Assembly: GCA_013398275.1 (NCBI GenBank)
Contig: VZSE01012460.1
Coordinates: 65,828-129,827 of the forward strand
DNA from: Promerops cafer
Lineage: Eukaryota > Chordata > Aves > Passeriformes > Nectariniidae
Direction of reading: 5' to 3'
DNA length: 64,000 bases
The notes beneath the pieces are model-generated. The model was not told the origin of the DNA. It did not search any database and saw only the letters and a list, made by a program, of their open reading frames with translations. Within the stretch, counting starts at the first letter, position 1. Each line of letters begins with the position of its first letter. Positions 48,501-60,531 of the stretch are shown here, piece by piece. The position numbers and the translations under genes are program-made.

Positions 48501-51335
48501 GGAGCATGTCTCCTGTGAGGCAGGGCTGAGAGAGCTGGGGCTGTTCAGCACAGAGCAGAGCAATCTCTCCCATCTGCTCTGCAAAGCAGCCTGGCTGAAC
48601 TCATTAAACTCCATTCCCTGTGAGAAGGGGATGTTCTTCTGAGTGTCACAGATAAACCAGTAAACAACACCCCAGGAAGCATCAGGGAAATACCTGTCCA
48701 TCATCCCAAAGGAATTAGGGAGTGCTCTTTCCAAAAGAGGAGATCAGCAGCCCAGCTGCCTCCATCAGCACACAGGAAAAGAGCAGGAGAAGCAGGAAGC
48801 CGTGGTGCAATCAGAAATCTGGGGTGTAGTCAGAAATCTGGGGTGCAGTCAGAAATCTGGGGTGCCACTGCTGTGACAGAAACACGGCGGAGAGCTGCAC
48901 ACCTGGAGCCCTGCAGCTGAGGGCTGAGAGCTTTCCAGAAGAGACAGGCTGGGAACAACAGGAGGATGTGCTGTGATCTGTGTTAGGGGATGGATGGATG
49001 GATTGGGAAAAGCTGCCTCTGAAAAGCTGGGAACTGGTGGGTGAAAATCAAGGATGGACACCTGTTCCAGGTGTCTGCTCCAGGATAAGGTTTCTCATAT
49101 CTCAGATTTTGCTGGCAGATTTTCTTGACCCCTAGTGATTTCAAAGGGAGACTGAAATGATTAACTCAGAGGTAGACATCTGTGCTGAAGAAGCTTATTT
49201 TTGTCTTCATGAATTTCCTGGGCCATCTAAACACTGCCTTCACTCTCACCCCCCTGCAGGAGACGGGATGTGCTGGTGTTGACACCATGGTTGGCTCCAA
49301 TTGTCTGGGAAGGCACGTTCAGCAGAGACATCCTGAATGCTCAGTATCTGCAGAAGAACTTGGTCACTGGAGTGGTCACTTTTGCTGTAGAAAAGTATTG
49401 GATTGTCATTTATTTCTTGTCAAATAGTTAAACCTCTCACCTGGCAGTTATGCTGCAATACTGCTCATGGAGCACAAGTGAGAAACATTCCAAAGGCTGA
49501 ACATGAGCAGCTGTAGACTGGGAGAAATGTGACTTGTCAGTGTCACCTTCCAAAGTAAGGCAGTTGGCTGGGACACTGTTTTGAATAGGACAAAAAATAT
49601 CCTTGGAAATATAACTAGCATTTTGACCCATTGAAAACAAAATTCTAGCTCCTGCTACATTTCTAACAACAAGCTTTCCCTCCTTCGTGCACTAAAAAGT
49701 AGAAAAATTCTGTAAAGTTGAGATTTTATTGGGTTTCTGTAAGAGTTTAAAGGTAAAATATTAGCTCTAGTAAAAATATTAATCATGCTGTTACAGCTTG
49801 TATGTTCTTGGGGAGGTTCTTTTTCAAGTTTCTGAGTGAAGAGCTATATTCCCTCTATCTCCACTGGCATCTTAGGGTCACACAGTATTTGGGTACTTCA
49901 AGGCAATCAAAACTATTCAATTGATAATTTTGGCCCTCTCCTATGAAAACAGTCTGAGAGAGTTGGGGTTATTGAGCCTGGAGAAGACAAGGCTCCACCT
50001 TAGAGCCCCTCCTGTACTTACAGGGGCCCTACAGGAAAGTGGGAGAGGGATTTTTTACAAAGGTGGGTAGTGACAGAACGGGGGAGAATGGCTTTAAACT
50101 GAAAGAGGGGAGATTTAGATCAGATATTGGGAAGAAATTCCTCCCTGGGAGGGTGAGCAGGCCCTGGCACAGGGTGCCCAGAGCAGCTGTGGCTGCCCCT
50201 GGATCCCTCAAAGTGTCCAAGGCCAGGCTGGACAGGGCTTGGAGCACCCTGGGGTAGTGGAAGGTGTCCCTGCCATGGCAGGGGTGGAATGGAATGGTCT
50301 TTAAGGTCCCTTCCAACCCAAACCATTCCATGATTCTCTGTTGATTCTGTGATCCTCTCTAGGAAGTTAAAATACTCCACTACAGAAAGAGTGCCAGGGA
50401 GCAGGTAAAAGGGAGGGATGAGAGGAAGTATTTACATTATGGAGTGATATTAGAGAGCAGCACTGGGTGGAAGGCACATGTTCTGTGCACAGTGAAAGCT
50501 AAAATGTGGTGTAATGTGCACAGCAGCATGGGGAAGGTTTGAAGGGCAGCAGGTGTGTTAAATAAAGAGCACTAACATTGTTAGAAGGAGCAACAGCTAG
50601 AAAAAGAAAATGAACTTTAAAGCTGTCATTCTTCAGCAGAAGGAGCCTGTCTCCATTCTTTTCCTTTCCATGTCTCTTAGATATGTCCAGTTCATAGAAG
50701 GGTTCATGAGGTCTGCCAACAAGTACTTCCTTGCTGGGCACCACGTGAATTTCTACTTGTTCACAGACAACCCCGAGAAGATCTCTCACCTTCAGATGGC
50801 CCCTGAGAACCACCTGTTTGTCATCCCTGTCCAGAATGACTCCAGCTGGCAGGACATCTCCACGAGCCGTATGGACATCATCAGCTCATACATCCAGAGT
50901 CAGTTCCAGTATGAGGTGGACTATCTGTACTGCATGGACATCAACGTCCAGCTCCTGGCACACATTGGTGTGGAGATCATCGACGCCCTGGTGGCGACCA
51001 TCAGCTCCTGGCGGGCCACCCCAGAGCACGAGAGCAAAGCCCAGGAGTCACAAGCTGCCATCCCTGAGGGACAAGGGGACTTCCATTACACGGCAAGCTT
51101 CTATGGGGGCAGCGTGGCCGAGGTCTACAAGCTGACCCGAGCCTGCTTTGAAGGGCTGATGGAGGACAGAGGAAACGGCATCGAGGCTTGGTGGCACCAC
51201 GAGAGCCACCTCAACAAGTACCTCCTGCAGCACAAGCCCACGCGCCTGCTGTCCCCAGAGTACTACTGGGGCACAGAGCTGAGCTCCAGCGCCGTCCAGG
51301 TGAGGAGGATGTGCCCTGTGCTCCAGGACAGCTGA
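45460..51335 (+). CDS. Glycosyltransferase family 6 (ABO/GBGT1/GGTA1-like), altered active-site residues
   Basis: The clear exons are 47900-47938, 49260-49394 and 50681-51335 (stop TGA), joined in phase with GT-AG sites. The 135-base middle exon matches the ABO exon 6 size. It reads DVLVLTPWLAPIVWEGTF; the last exon starts in KYVQFIEGF and contains VDYLYCMDINVQ, GDFHYTASFYGGS, NGIEAWWHHESHLNKYLL and LLSPEYYWG. A candidate signal-anchor exon (45450-45524, ATG at 45460) comes first. Its phase cannot join 47900 directly (it would make TGA), so one or two stem exons remain unfound. Family members are Golgi type II enzymes that add alpha-1,3-linked Gal or GalNAc to glycans. Here the metal-binding DXD is Asp-Ile-Asn (50937-50945) and the ABO Asp302 position is His (51198-51200), while Glu303 is kept. 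The C-terminus is slightly short. Activity may be changed or lost. Confidence 0.88.
48460..48580 (+). mobile_element. CR1 3'-region fragment in a glycosyltransferase intron
   Basis: Phrases include GATGTACTGGAGAGAG, "gaaggggctggagcatgtct" and "cagggctgagagagctgggg". This is a short diverged CR1 piece. Confidence 0.6.
48807..48866 (+). repeat. 20-bp tandem repeat, three copies
   Basis: The unit CAGAAATCTGGGGTGTAGT is repeated three times with T/C variation. It lies in the intron before the 49260 exon. Confidence 0.85.
49936..50362 (+). mobile_element. CR1 LINE 3' end in the last glycosyltransferase intron
   Basis: It shows the typical order: GAGAGAGTTGGGGTTATTGAG, "gaagaaattcctccctggga", "gccctggcacagggtgccca" and "cccttccaacccaaacc". 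The end is TTGATTCTGTGATCC. It is in the same orientation as the gene. Confidence 0.9.
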
Positions 51336-54300
51336 GGCAAGCTCCTGAAGCACAAAACGTGCAGCCTCTCCTCTCCACAGCCCCACTAAACTGAGGGGAA
51401 CGGGCAAAGGAAGTTTCCCTCTCTTTGCAGGGCTGCACTCGTTTTCTGCACGACTGAGCCCATGAAGTGGGTCTCCTTAGCTAGAGATTACTAAGCCCAG
51501 AAATTCCCTTTATTAGCAACATATTTTTCAACTTTTTGCTTTTCAGCTGTCCTTTCACCTGCATGTTTACAGGCACAGGCCTCTTGCCATCCTGAGAACA
51601 TACCAAAATTGACAAGGACATAGTCAAAATGACAGTATTTAGGATCTGAACGAAGTCAGTTTGCAAATTTACAAATGGTGCCCACAGATTGGGGTCTGCA
51701 ATTATACTTGTCTTCTGCTGTCTTATATTATTTGCTGAAAAGGTGTCCTAACAATATGATAATTTAAGAATTTGAAGAATACATTACTAGCAAGCTTCAA
51801 TCATTTACTCCTTAATTTCTGACAAAATGAAAGCCCCTTCCTCATTGTTCAAGCTATAGAACTATCTTATTAATTAAAAACATGTGTGATTCTACAAATC
51901 CTATATGTATGTGGACTATCAAAAGAAAATTAAATCATATTTGAAGTTTTTTGACTTTCCTTTTTCAGTATTAGCTGTATCTTCAGATACAGCAGTATTT
52001 TAACAATGTCATCATTAGCTGAATGACTTCATTAAAGCTTTCTGTTGCTCTCAATAGAAACGAGAATAGACAAATAACTGAAAATTATGTACACAAGAAA
52101 AAATTGGGGCAAACCAGGCTATGCAGGAAGTTGAAGTGGATGGGACTACCTCTCATTTGTCTGGGTTATACATTTGTCATAATATCTGTTATGAAAGTGT
52201 TGCTCTTTGCTCCATTAATCTTGTTTGGTCTTTTAGTGGTGTTATCTGCTTTATTGCAATGGTATTCCTTAAGAGTGGTTTCCCAGATTTGAAAACAGAA
52301 CAAGAAGATAACATCATGCTCAAACGTAGTTTGTCCAAAGACTGGGCAGTGAAAGGTTACTGGAAAAGGGCCAGACAAGAGGAATCTCTGTGATATGAAG
52401 AGTTTCCAGATAAAGATTGGTGTGAAAGTTCAGCTGAAGCATTCTGGGGAATTGAGTTAGCATACTTAGGTGAAAGTAATCAAATAATTTTAGATTAATG
52501 GAACGGGACACACATTGAGTTGTAAGACTCAGAGAAAGTCAATTCTGGTATGAACCAGCCCTTTTGAATCACTTCAGAAAGCACAGATGATGATGGTCCA
52601 ATGAAATCACAGTGTTGAATTAGGTGAGGGGGTAATTTAATATTCTTTTTGCAGCATTTCCCCTCTGCAAGGCTTAATCCTCTGTTGCTATCTGATTTCT
52701 CAGCCACACTCTGTGCCACTGCCAAACAGGTTCAATGTGTGGAACTTGACCCCCTGGGAGACAGGACACTGCAAGGGTCCCACTCCCACTTCCCAGAGGT
52801 GAACAAAGGCCTCCCCAGGCTCTACAGCCCCCCTGCCTTGGAGCATCCTGAGGGCTGGAAGATCTCTCTTACCCATGGAGCTTCCTTGCCCAGTGCCTCT
52901 GGGAACTGGGAACAGGATCCCAGCACCTTCACAGGCAGGAGTGAGCACGCAATGCACAGAGAAGAGCTCAGCTGGAAACTGGGAGTAAGGACTACCAATG
53001 CTCTGCCTTAGTAGCCCTCATCTCACCAAGGCAAGAAAACTTGGCTGAGCCTTGCACCGTGCAAATTCATGCCTTGTGCTGGGGTTAAACCTGGCAGGAA
53101 AGAGGGTTAGTGGGGGTGGTCATGGCAGAATGTACTGCAACTGCATGAATAGACCAGACTTTGCAGAGTTCTGTACCTGGGCCAGAGTAACACTGTGCAG
53201 CAGGACAGATTAGGTCAGAGTAAATGTAATTTTCTATTATTCCCATTCAGTCAAACACCTGGCTGCAAGGGATGGTATAATAGAGAGTCTGTGCTGAGTT
53301 GCAATTTAACTTTTAAGACAGTATAAAGATTTCTTGTGAGATTTAGCCTTAGTAGCTTCCAAAATCTAGTCCCACTGGTAATAAGAAATCAGTCCTTAAA
53401 GGCTAGCAGATGGTTTAGGCTCCTGGACAATCTGGCACACATCATCAGGCCTGCTGGCAATGCCAAGGCCTTCCATCACCAGGGATGGAATGGGTTGTGG
53501 ATGTTGGAACTCACTCCTGTGGTATTTCCCACCTCTTGTACAGGAGGAGCTCTAAGGACCCAGAAATGAGGATGTGTAGGGGTGCTAGTGAGTGGTTCTG
53601 CTTGAGAGGAAGGAACGAGGAACTGACACAAATCTGTCAGGCCAGGCAGTGAGCTGGGATGTGTCACTGAGTTCTACTGAGATAGTGGGGGAGAAAGAAC
53701 CCTCAACAGAAAGTTACAACAGTGCACAGAGTCTCCATGGCTCCTAACCTAGGAGCAGGGCTGAACCAGGATGGCTTTCAGGGCTTAAAAGAGAATTGAA
53801 GAGGGGAAGTGAAGCTGGTCATTTCCTCGTGCTCCTCAGTAGGCCGCACCAGCTAGAAAAAATGTCCAGGATCTTTCAAGCTCCACATGCTTGTCCACAC
53901 AGACTCTGCAAAGGAAAAATCTGCATCCAGATTTCCACAAACTTGAATATGTGGCAGGATATTATTGCTTAGGCTGGCAGCTGCAGCAGATTGCTGCTGA
54001 TCCCTTGGTATCTCTGTACTTAAGTGCTTCTGTTATGTAAACCAGGTGGAACAGGTCTGTTGAAACACATCAGTGATGGCTCTGAGGTGCATTGCCACTT
54101 CTTTGGCCTAAATGGGGTGAGATCTTACTGATCTAATCCCTCATACCTCAGCACATGGCTAAGCTGTTACCTGTAAGAGGAAAATACATGATTTCACCTG
54201 AGTGAATCAGAGCCAGGTGTCCACATTCACACATCAAGAGGTTCTTATTAAATCTCAGGTTCAGACAATGTGGATAATTCACTGCCATCACAACATTCTT

Positions 54301-55584
54301 GCTTTTTTTCCTCCATCCACGCTCAATCTGCTTGTTTTGTTGAAGTGTGGAGAGAAACTGAACATGAAAAAATTAGCTCAGAGGAAGCTGTATTTTGGTT
54401 TTTGGGGGCTTGCAGATGTCAGTGAAAGAATAGGTTTGAATAAGATTGAGATAATGGGTGTAAATCTACTTAGAGCCTTTACAAATCTATACAAATCCAT
54501 TACAAACCTCTTTTTACTTGCAGGAATGTGAAATACAGGTGGATTTGTAGCCAGGGAACACAAGACAGGAATCATGGCTTGTTGCCTTCAGAGGTCAGGT
54601 TTGCTCCCTGGTAGACTCTGTCAGCCAAGTGTTTGAAGGAAATTCACAGTGATGCATCCAAAAGAATTCCCAAGAATGAGTTTTCTCACTGAGGGAACAG
54701 GGGGCTGTGCATTTTAATTGGCACCTGGAGGAGGAGAAGGCACGTAGCTGAACCTGTCCAGAGCAGTGGAACAGTGACAGAGCAGAGCAGCTGGTGAATG
54801 CAGAAGGACTGGCTGTGCATGGGACAGGCCGACTGCCAAGCTGATAAGGTGGAGCAGGAGGAAGTCAGTGATGCATCAGAACGGATCAGTCTGTGATGAC
54901 CTAGCCTCTAGCATGGTAAATCAATGGCTCACCATGGAAGTTATGGCCTCTAAATAGAGATTCATGCCGTGGGTCAGGTTTGACAGGACCAGGGCACAGC
55001 AAGTCCAGGCTTCTAAAAAAAATTGTTATGGACTTGGCTAAATAATGAGTGGAAATCAATGTACCAGAATAGTGTAGCAATCTTTAGATTGGGGTAGTGG
55101 GCAAAATATGAAGCCAGAGCAGGTTGTGATGCAGAAGTGAACATAACTAAGGAGACAGAGGTCAGTTTTGCCACACTATCCTCCACTGCCAGTGAATTTT
55201 CCAGCTGTATACAAAGCCATCTCCAGAAACGCCTCCAGTTCTTGTGACACAGTTCTGCAAGCCCGCAGTTTCACACAGCCTGCCCCCAGCTCCTCCTCCA
55301 GCAGTCGGCATTCCCGTCCCTCCAGGCGGTGCCCGCAGCAGAAATTGGGCAAAGCCAGGCTGCTGCTTTCATCTGCTGCCCGCAGCGTTCATTGCAAGCC
55401 AGCCCTCGCCTGCGAGCCAGCAGGAACAGCAGCAGCTTGGAATAATCTTCCCTCTTGCACCAGGGTTACTCAGCACAAAGGAGAACTTAAGCAGAAGTTA
55501 CACAATGGATGTACCAGATCAAAGAGGTCAGGAAACTCTTGGTGGCAGCGTGACTGAATGAGCCTGAGCAGCAGGCTTGGCATG
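51336..55584. other. Intergenic DNA, no gene recognised
   Basis: No coding homology was seen. The largest open frames (about 120-130 codons near 52650 and 55170) lack known motifs. No clear polyadenylation signal for the glycosyltransferase was found close to its stop. Confidence 0.45.
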
Positions 55585-56440
55585 AATTAATGTAGAAGCA
55601 CCTCCCTCGACCTGCTGGCCGTGTTTTATCCAGAGCAGGATGAAGTTGGCCTTGTGGGCTGCAAGCATGCATTGCCAAGTCACGCTGAGCTTCCCTGTCC
55701 CCAAAGCCCCACATCTTTCTCCTCAGGGTTTGTGTCAACTCATTGTCCCTCAGACCATTCTTGTGCTGGGCATTGCCCTGAGCCACGTGTGGGATTTGCA
55801 CGTGGCCCTGTTGATCTCGAGATGGGCACGGGCCCATCTCCCAAGCCTGTCCAGGTCCCTCTGTACGAGCCAAGGCCGGGCTCAGCCCAGCAGGTGCTCA
55901 GCTGCCCGGCGCTGGGGAGCCAGAGCTGAGCACAGTCTCCAGCCGTGCCCTCCTCAGCGCCCAGCTCAGGGCAGGGAGCACTCCTCCTGGCCTGGCCTCC
56001 AGCTGGACAACGCACCACTGACCACAATTGCTTGAGTGTGACCACCCAGCCGGGTCCTGACACGCAAGTGACCCACGTGATCCATCCATCTCCAGTTTGG
56101 AGACAAGGATGTCAGATATTTTGCACAAGTCCAGGGAGCTGGCGCCCGTTGCCCTTCCCCTGTTCACCACTGCTGCCACCCCCTCACAGAGGGCTACCAG
56201 ATTTGTCAGGTACAATCTGCCTTCAGTGAAGCCATGCTGGCTGTCACTAATCACCTCATTATTTCCCATGTACCTTAGCACAGTTTCCAGGAGCTCCAAG
56301 ATTTTGCCAGTCACTGAGGTGAGAATGACTGGCCTGTAGATCCCTGTGTCTTCCTTTTATAAGGGCCTCATGAACACAATGCAATGTCCTGACAGCCCCT
56401 GGAGCTGTTCTGAAGTTTTTAAAAATTCCTAACCCTCTCC
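55585..56440 (-). mobile_element. CR1 LINE fragment with decayed RT, antisense
   Basis: The left part matches the antisense CR1 3' region (AGAAGCACCTCCCTCGACC). The right part, read on the minus strand, gives RT-like MGNNEVISDSQHGF and LVALCEGVAAVV with ISDILVSKLE. It belongs to a different CR1 subfamily from the copy at 15841-16950 and is internally rearranged. Confidence 0.8.
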
Positions 56441-57071
56441 AGCTCTGATGTTACAAGGGTGTAGCATCAAAGGAGAGCAGTATTCCCAGTCTCACCTAGA
56501 TTTGTATTGATGTGATCCGGCCATTCCTTCAGAAAAGGAAATATTTGTGCTTGGTAAAAAGCTGAGAGCAATTAGCTGGAGCTAACAAGGACTTCTGCAA
56601 TTAGACTCACTCCTGAGATTCAAAACTTTCCTAGCTGGTGATTGGCCCCCTCCTCAATTCTCTACAGCCCAGAATCTCCCCTGGGAGGGACTCAGCTAAA
56701 CACAAAGGCCTAGTTAAAACTTGGTGAAACTCTAATGCCTTGGGACGCCTGCACTCAGTGTCTTGGAAAGAAACTTCATTGAGAAGAGGGAATAGGCACC
56801 AAGGGATGTGAGCAAAGGCACAGGGGAAGAGCTGGAGAAACTGAAAGCCAGAGGTAAACTCAAGATACTTATAATTATATCAATGACTGCAGCCTGACAT
56901 GCTGCAGTTAGTTCCTGATCTGTCCCAATTTAAGGTCAAAACAATCTGCTCATTAACACAAGAATAACTGTCTTGTTTCAGAGCAGATTTGCTGTGAGAC
57001 CTGAGGCACCACACCCGTTCTGTACAGGGCTGGTGACAGAGGAGGTCAGTTCTGGCAAACAGGCTGTCAGC

Positions 57072-57352
57072 AAGGTCACAGAATCACAGAAACTCCTGAG
57101 CTGGAAGGGACCTGGCAGGATGGTCCAGCCCAGCTCCTGGCCCTGCACAGGACACCCCAAGAGTCACAAGGTGTGTGTAAGAGCATTGTCCAGACACTTG
57201 TTGAGCTCGGATGGACTTGGTGCTGAGTCCACTCCCCTGGGGAGGCTCTTCCAGTGCCCAGCCATCCTCTGGGTGAAGAAGTTTTTCTTGATATCCAACC
57301 TAAACCTTCCCTTACTGAGCTCCAGCCACTTCCTCAAGTCTTGTCTGTGGAG
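57072..57352 (-). mobile_element. CR1 LINE 3' end, antisense
   Basis: It starts AGAATCACAGAAACTCCTGAG, then "ctggaagggacctggcagga", "agtccactcccctggggagg" and "gaagaagtttttcttgatat". This is a typical antisense avian CR1 end. Confidence 0.85.
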
Positions 57353-57359
57353 GTTTTAT

Positions 57360-57830
57360 CTTCTTTTTCTTCTTGTTAGAGTCGGGATTAAAGGCATGAG
57401 AGATGGAGTTTCTTGTTGGGACTCAGATGTTTATTAATTCTTATCTATGTCACCGTCTCACGAGCTCTGGGTTCAGCTAACAAAGTGAAAAATGGCTTCT
57501 ATCTCCTTCTCTAGAAGGTCTTTTAAGCACAAACTATCCAATTAACAAGTGACACCTAAATTATTTCCATTTTTAACCCAATAACTAAGAACTCAAAGTC
57601 TGCACTGCAAACTTTCCTGTCCAATTACAGAACACCACTCAAACCCATGGAGAAGAAGCTGAAGAAGAAGAATTAGCCCACACCCAAAAACCTCCATCTT
57701 GCCTTATATATATTATATTATTCTAAAACCTTAAACCCTAAGTTTTCCACCCTGTGATATCACGCACTTCTATTTAAACTCCACACCCACAATCTCAGTG
57801 CTGTCACTCAATTCTGGAAGCTTCTCCACG
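57360..57830 (-). mobile_element. Possible LTR, antisense
   Basis: The complement strand carries an AATAAA near 57432 and a TATATATAAGG near 57700. The intervening text resembles a dispersed songbird repeat, but I cannot name it and the ends are unclear. Confidence 0.3.
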
Positions 57831-60531
57831 CCCTCAGGTCAGTGCAGTGCTTTCCTGAGGGTCAGTGCCCCTCAGCACAGAGAGCTGAAATCCTCAGTGA
57901 CCAGGGGTCCAGCACATGGTCAGGTAACTCAAACAGGACAAGCTCTCCTGTAGGGAGTTATTTTGGTCCCATGGGGTTAATACTGCTCTAGCATCTCCCA
58001 ACTGCCCAAAAAAGGCTTACTGTTGGGGTGAGATCTGGAAGACAAGCTGGATTTCTGACAGACAGGCACATCACTTTACACACTTCATAAAAGCCACAGC
58101 AAATTTCCACAAAGCAGAAATCTTCTGTACATTCCATGGAAATGTGTGGAGTTTCTCCCCTGAGCAGGGACGCTGCTCTGTGGTTACTCCCCTGGGGTTA
58201 AGTGAAGGAATACGTACATTATCATAATTTCAGTGCCAACTTACATTTGATTCCTAATTAATTCTATTTCTTTTGCTAGCTTTAGTATTGCTACCTTGAT
58301 ACACCGCACTTTTATGTTATGCTGTAATCTACTAGTAGTTCTTTAGGTTTATACTGTGTAGTAAGTAAATCTGATAAAGATCTTTCATCTGCTATCTCTT
58401 GTCTGTTTAATAAATAATTCATTTTTATAAACAGACCTGATTTGCCATCATTAAAATTTGCAGGCCAGAGTGATTCCTTGAATTTAAACTGTTTCCAAAA
58501 TGTGAGGCTGAGGCAGGGCTTGTCTGAAGCTCCCACCCACCCTGTGGCAGGGGGTCCGTGGTCAGACCAAGCTCTGCTCAGCAAAAGGATGAAAAGCACC
58601 AGGCAGAAACTGATGCACAGGAAATCCCACCTGAATATCAGGTGGACTGATATTTCCTGGGGTGCAACACACGTTGTTTAGCACTTCTTGTGTGGTACTG
58701 TGGAGAATACATGGGATTATCTGAAACTCCACCTGAATATCAGGAAGGCTCTCGTAGGACGTTTGAGATATTAACAGAACTCTGCCTGAGGCTGTAGAGC
58801 CAAGCCTGGAAAAGGAGGTCCTGAGCTTTATCTGTGTGGTTTCTCTTTATCCCGTGACACTTTGGGCACATAAATATCAATACCTGACTCCAGACCCAGA
58901 CATCTGTTTGCAGGTGTCTGAATTCCCACCACGGTCAAAACTAATCAAAAGTTAATGGAATCTGGTGACCAAATCTGCCCTACCAAAGTAGATTATAGTA
59001 GGCCTACAGCTGGCATCTATAGGCCACAGTGCCAACTTCAAATGTGGACCTTTGGCTAATCTAATTCCTAAATTAAATAATTTTACATGTCCAGGAGTGC
59101 TGTACCTGCCTTACAAATGCAATTCCAAAATAATGAGGGCCTCTTATAGCAGTTGGGGCTCCCATTGTATTGCAGAAGTGTCATTCCTAATTATTAGGAA
59201 TCTAATAATTAAAAATCACTTGATAGATGTCAAAACCATCATTCATAGAGTACATGTGGTAAGTCCAGGGTGGAATAAATTGTTCCCAAGCAACAGAATT
59301 TCTAAATTTTTTCTTAAAATCTCTATTTGTCCAACCTTTAACAACTACCAGTGAATCACTGCTCCTTATCTTTGGTACAGTGAAAGTAAAGATATAATTA
59401 AAACATCAATCCTGCTGTCCATTATAAGAAAAAAATTAAACATCCCCTCAACATAAATCCTTCAAGTCCTGTGGTACCTTATTTTCTAATTACATCAACA
59501 GTGATGGAAAATGTCTCAAATATGCTTTTATATTTTAAATGAGATGAGATTTGAAAATATGATGAATTAAATCTCTTATTGGTGGCTCATTTTCTTTTTT
59601 AATTAATGCTGAAAAATATTCTCTATTTTTCTGTTTTAATAACTTTTTTTGGTACAAAATAAGATGTGATTAAAAACAGACATGTCCAGCTTCTGCAAAG
59701 AGTTATACCTTATAATTTTTCTGTGAAATTACAAACTCTCAAGATAAAAATTCATATGACATCAAATTAAGAACACTGTACTTTTATTATATTTATATTT
59801 ACAATTATTTTCAGGAATGAAGGATTAATTTAAGGAGCAATTCATGTCCTTAATTTTCCAACATCATTTAAGTTTTGAGGATTTAATATAAAGAATTTTA
59901 TTAACAGATACAGAGCTTTACAGTGGTTAGGTTCTTCAAATGCCTAGACTTGGTCAAACGTTTAAAAAAATCACTCTAAAATTAAAGAAATACTTTGAGG
60001 CAGTGGGGCAGGAATGCAATTTTGCATACTTCTTTTTTTTTCCAATAAAAATCTCAGAATTAATAATCAATACTCATTAATTTCCTGGGCTCCACATTAT
60101 AGCCTGAATTATGTCCTCTCCTTTCCCCAAAGAAATTTACTAAACATTTTCAGGAAATAAATGCAAACAGATGAAAACTTATTCTTCTCAGTTCTTTCAG
60201 TAAAATCAGGCTTCTGAATATTACTCTTTTGTTCAAAAAGTCAGATGTATGTAAAACAAAATGTTAAAGTTTCTGAAAAATAGGAAGGAAAAGAAAAAGA
60301 AAGGAAAAAAACCCCATTTATTTATTTAAGGATTTCTGAAGTATGTGGAAGAAGTTTCCTTCCAAAATGGCAACATAGCTTCTAACACTCCCTCTTACAG
60401 CTGAAAATCTCCACTCTTCTCCCTCTTTCCTCCCCAAAAGCTGAAGTGTATCTGGAAATTAATTTTACTGAACAAGAATTTAGAGTGAAAAATACCACTA
60501 CAAACACCTGAAACAATGCAAATATTCTATT
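57831..60531. other. AT-rich intergenic DNA
   Basis: This contains a near-palindrome CCACCTGAATATCAGGTGG near 58627, a short CR1-like piece at 58725-58830, and one copy of a repeat (58650-58725) that recurs beyond the next OR. No gene was recognised. Confidence 0.45.

Noticed and set aside
52023..52393. Short frame with a hydrophobic stretch downstream of the glycosyltransferase
   Set aside because: It looks like a membrane segment but lies in AT-rich DNA with no homology or gene context.
58620..58650. Near-palindrome CCACCTGAATATCAGGTGG as a regulatory hairpin
   Set aside because: Part of it recurs in a nearby CR1-like piece, so it is probably chance within repeat sequence.
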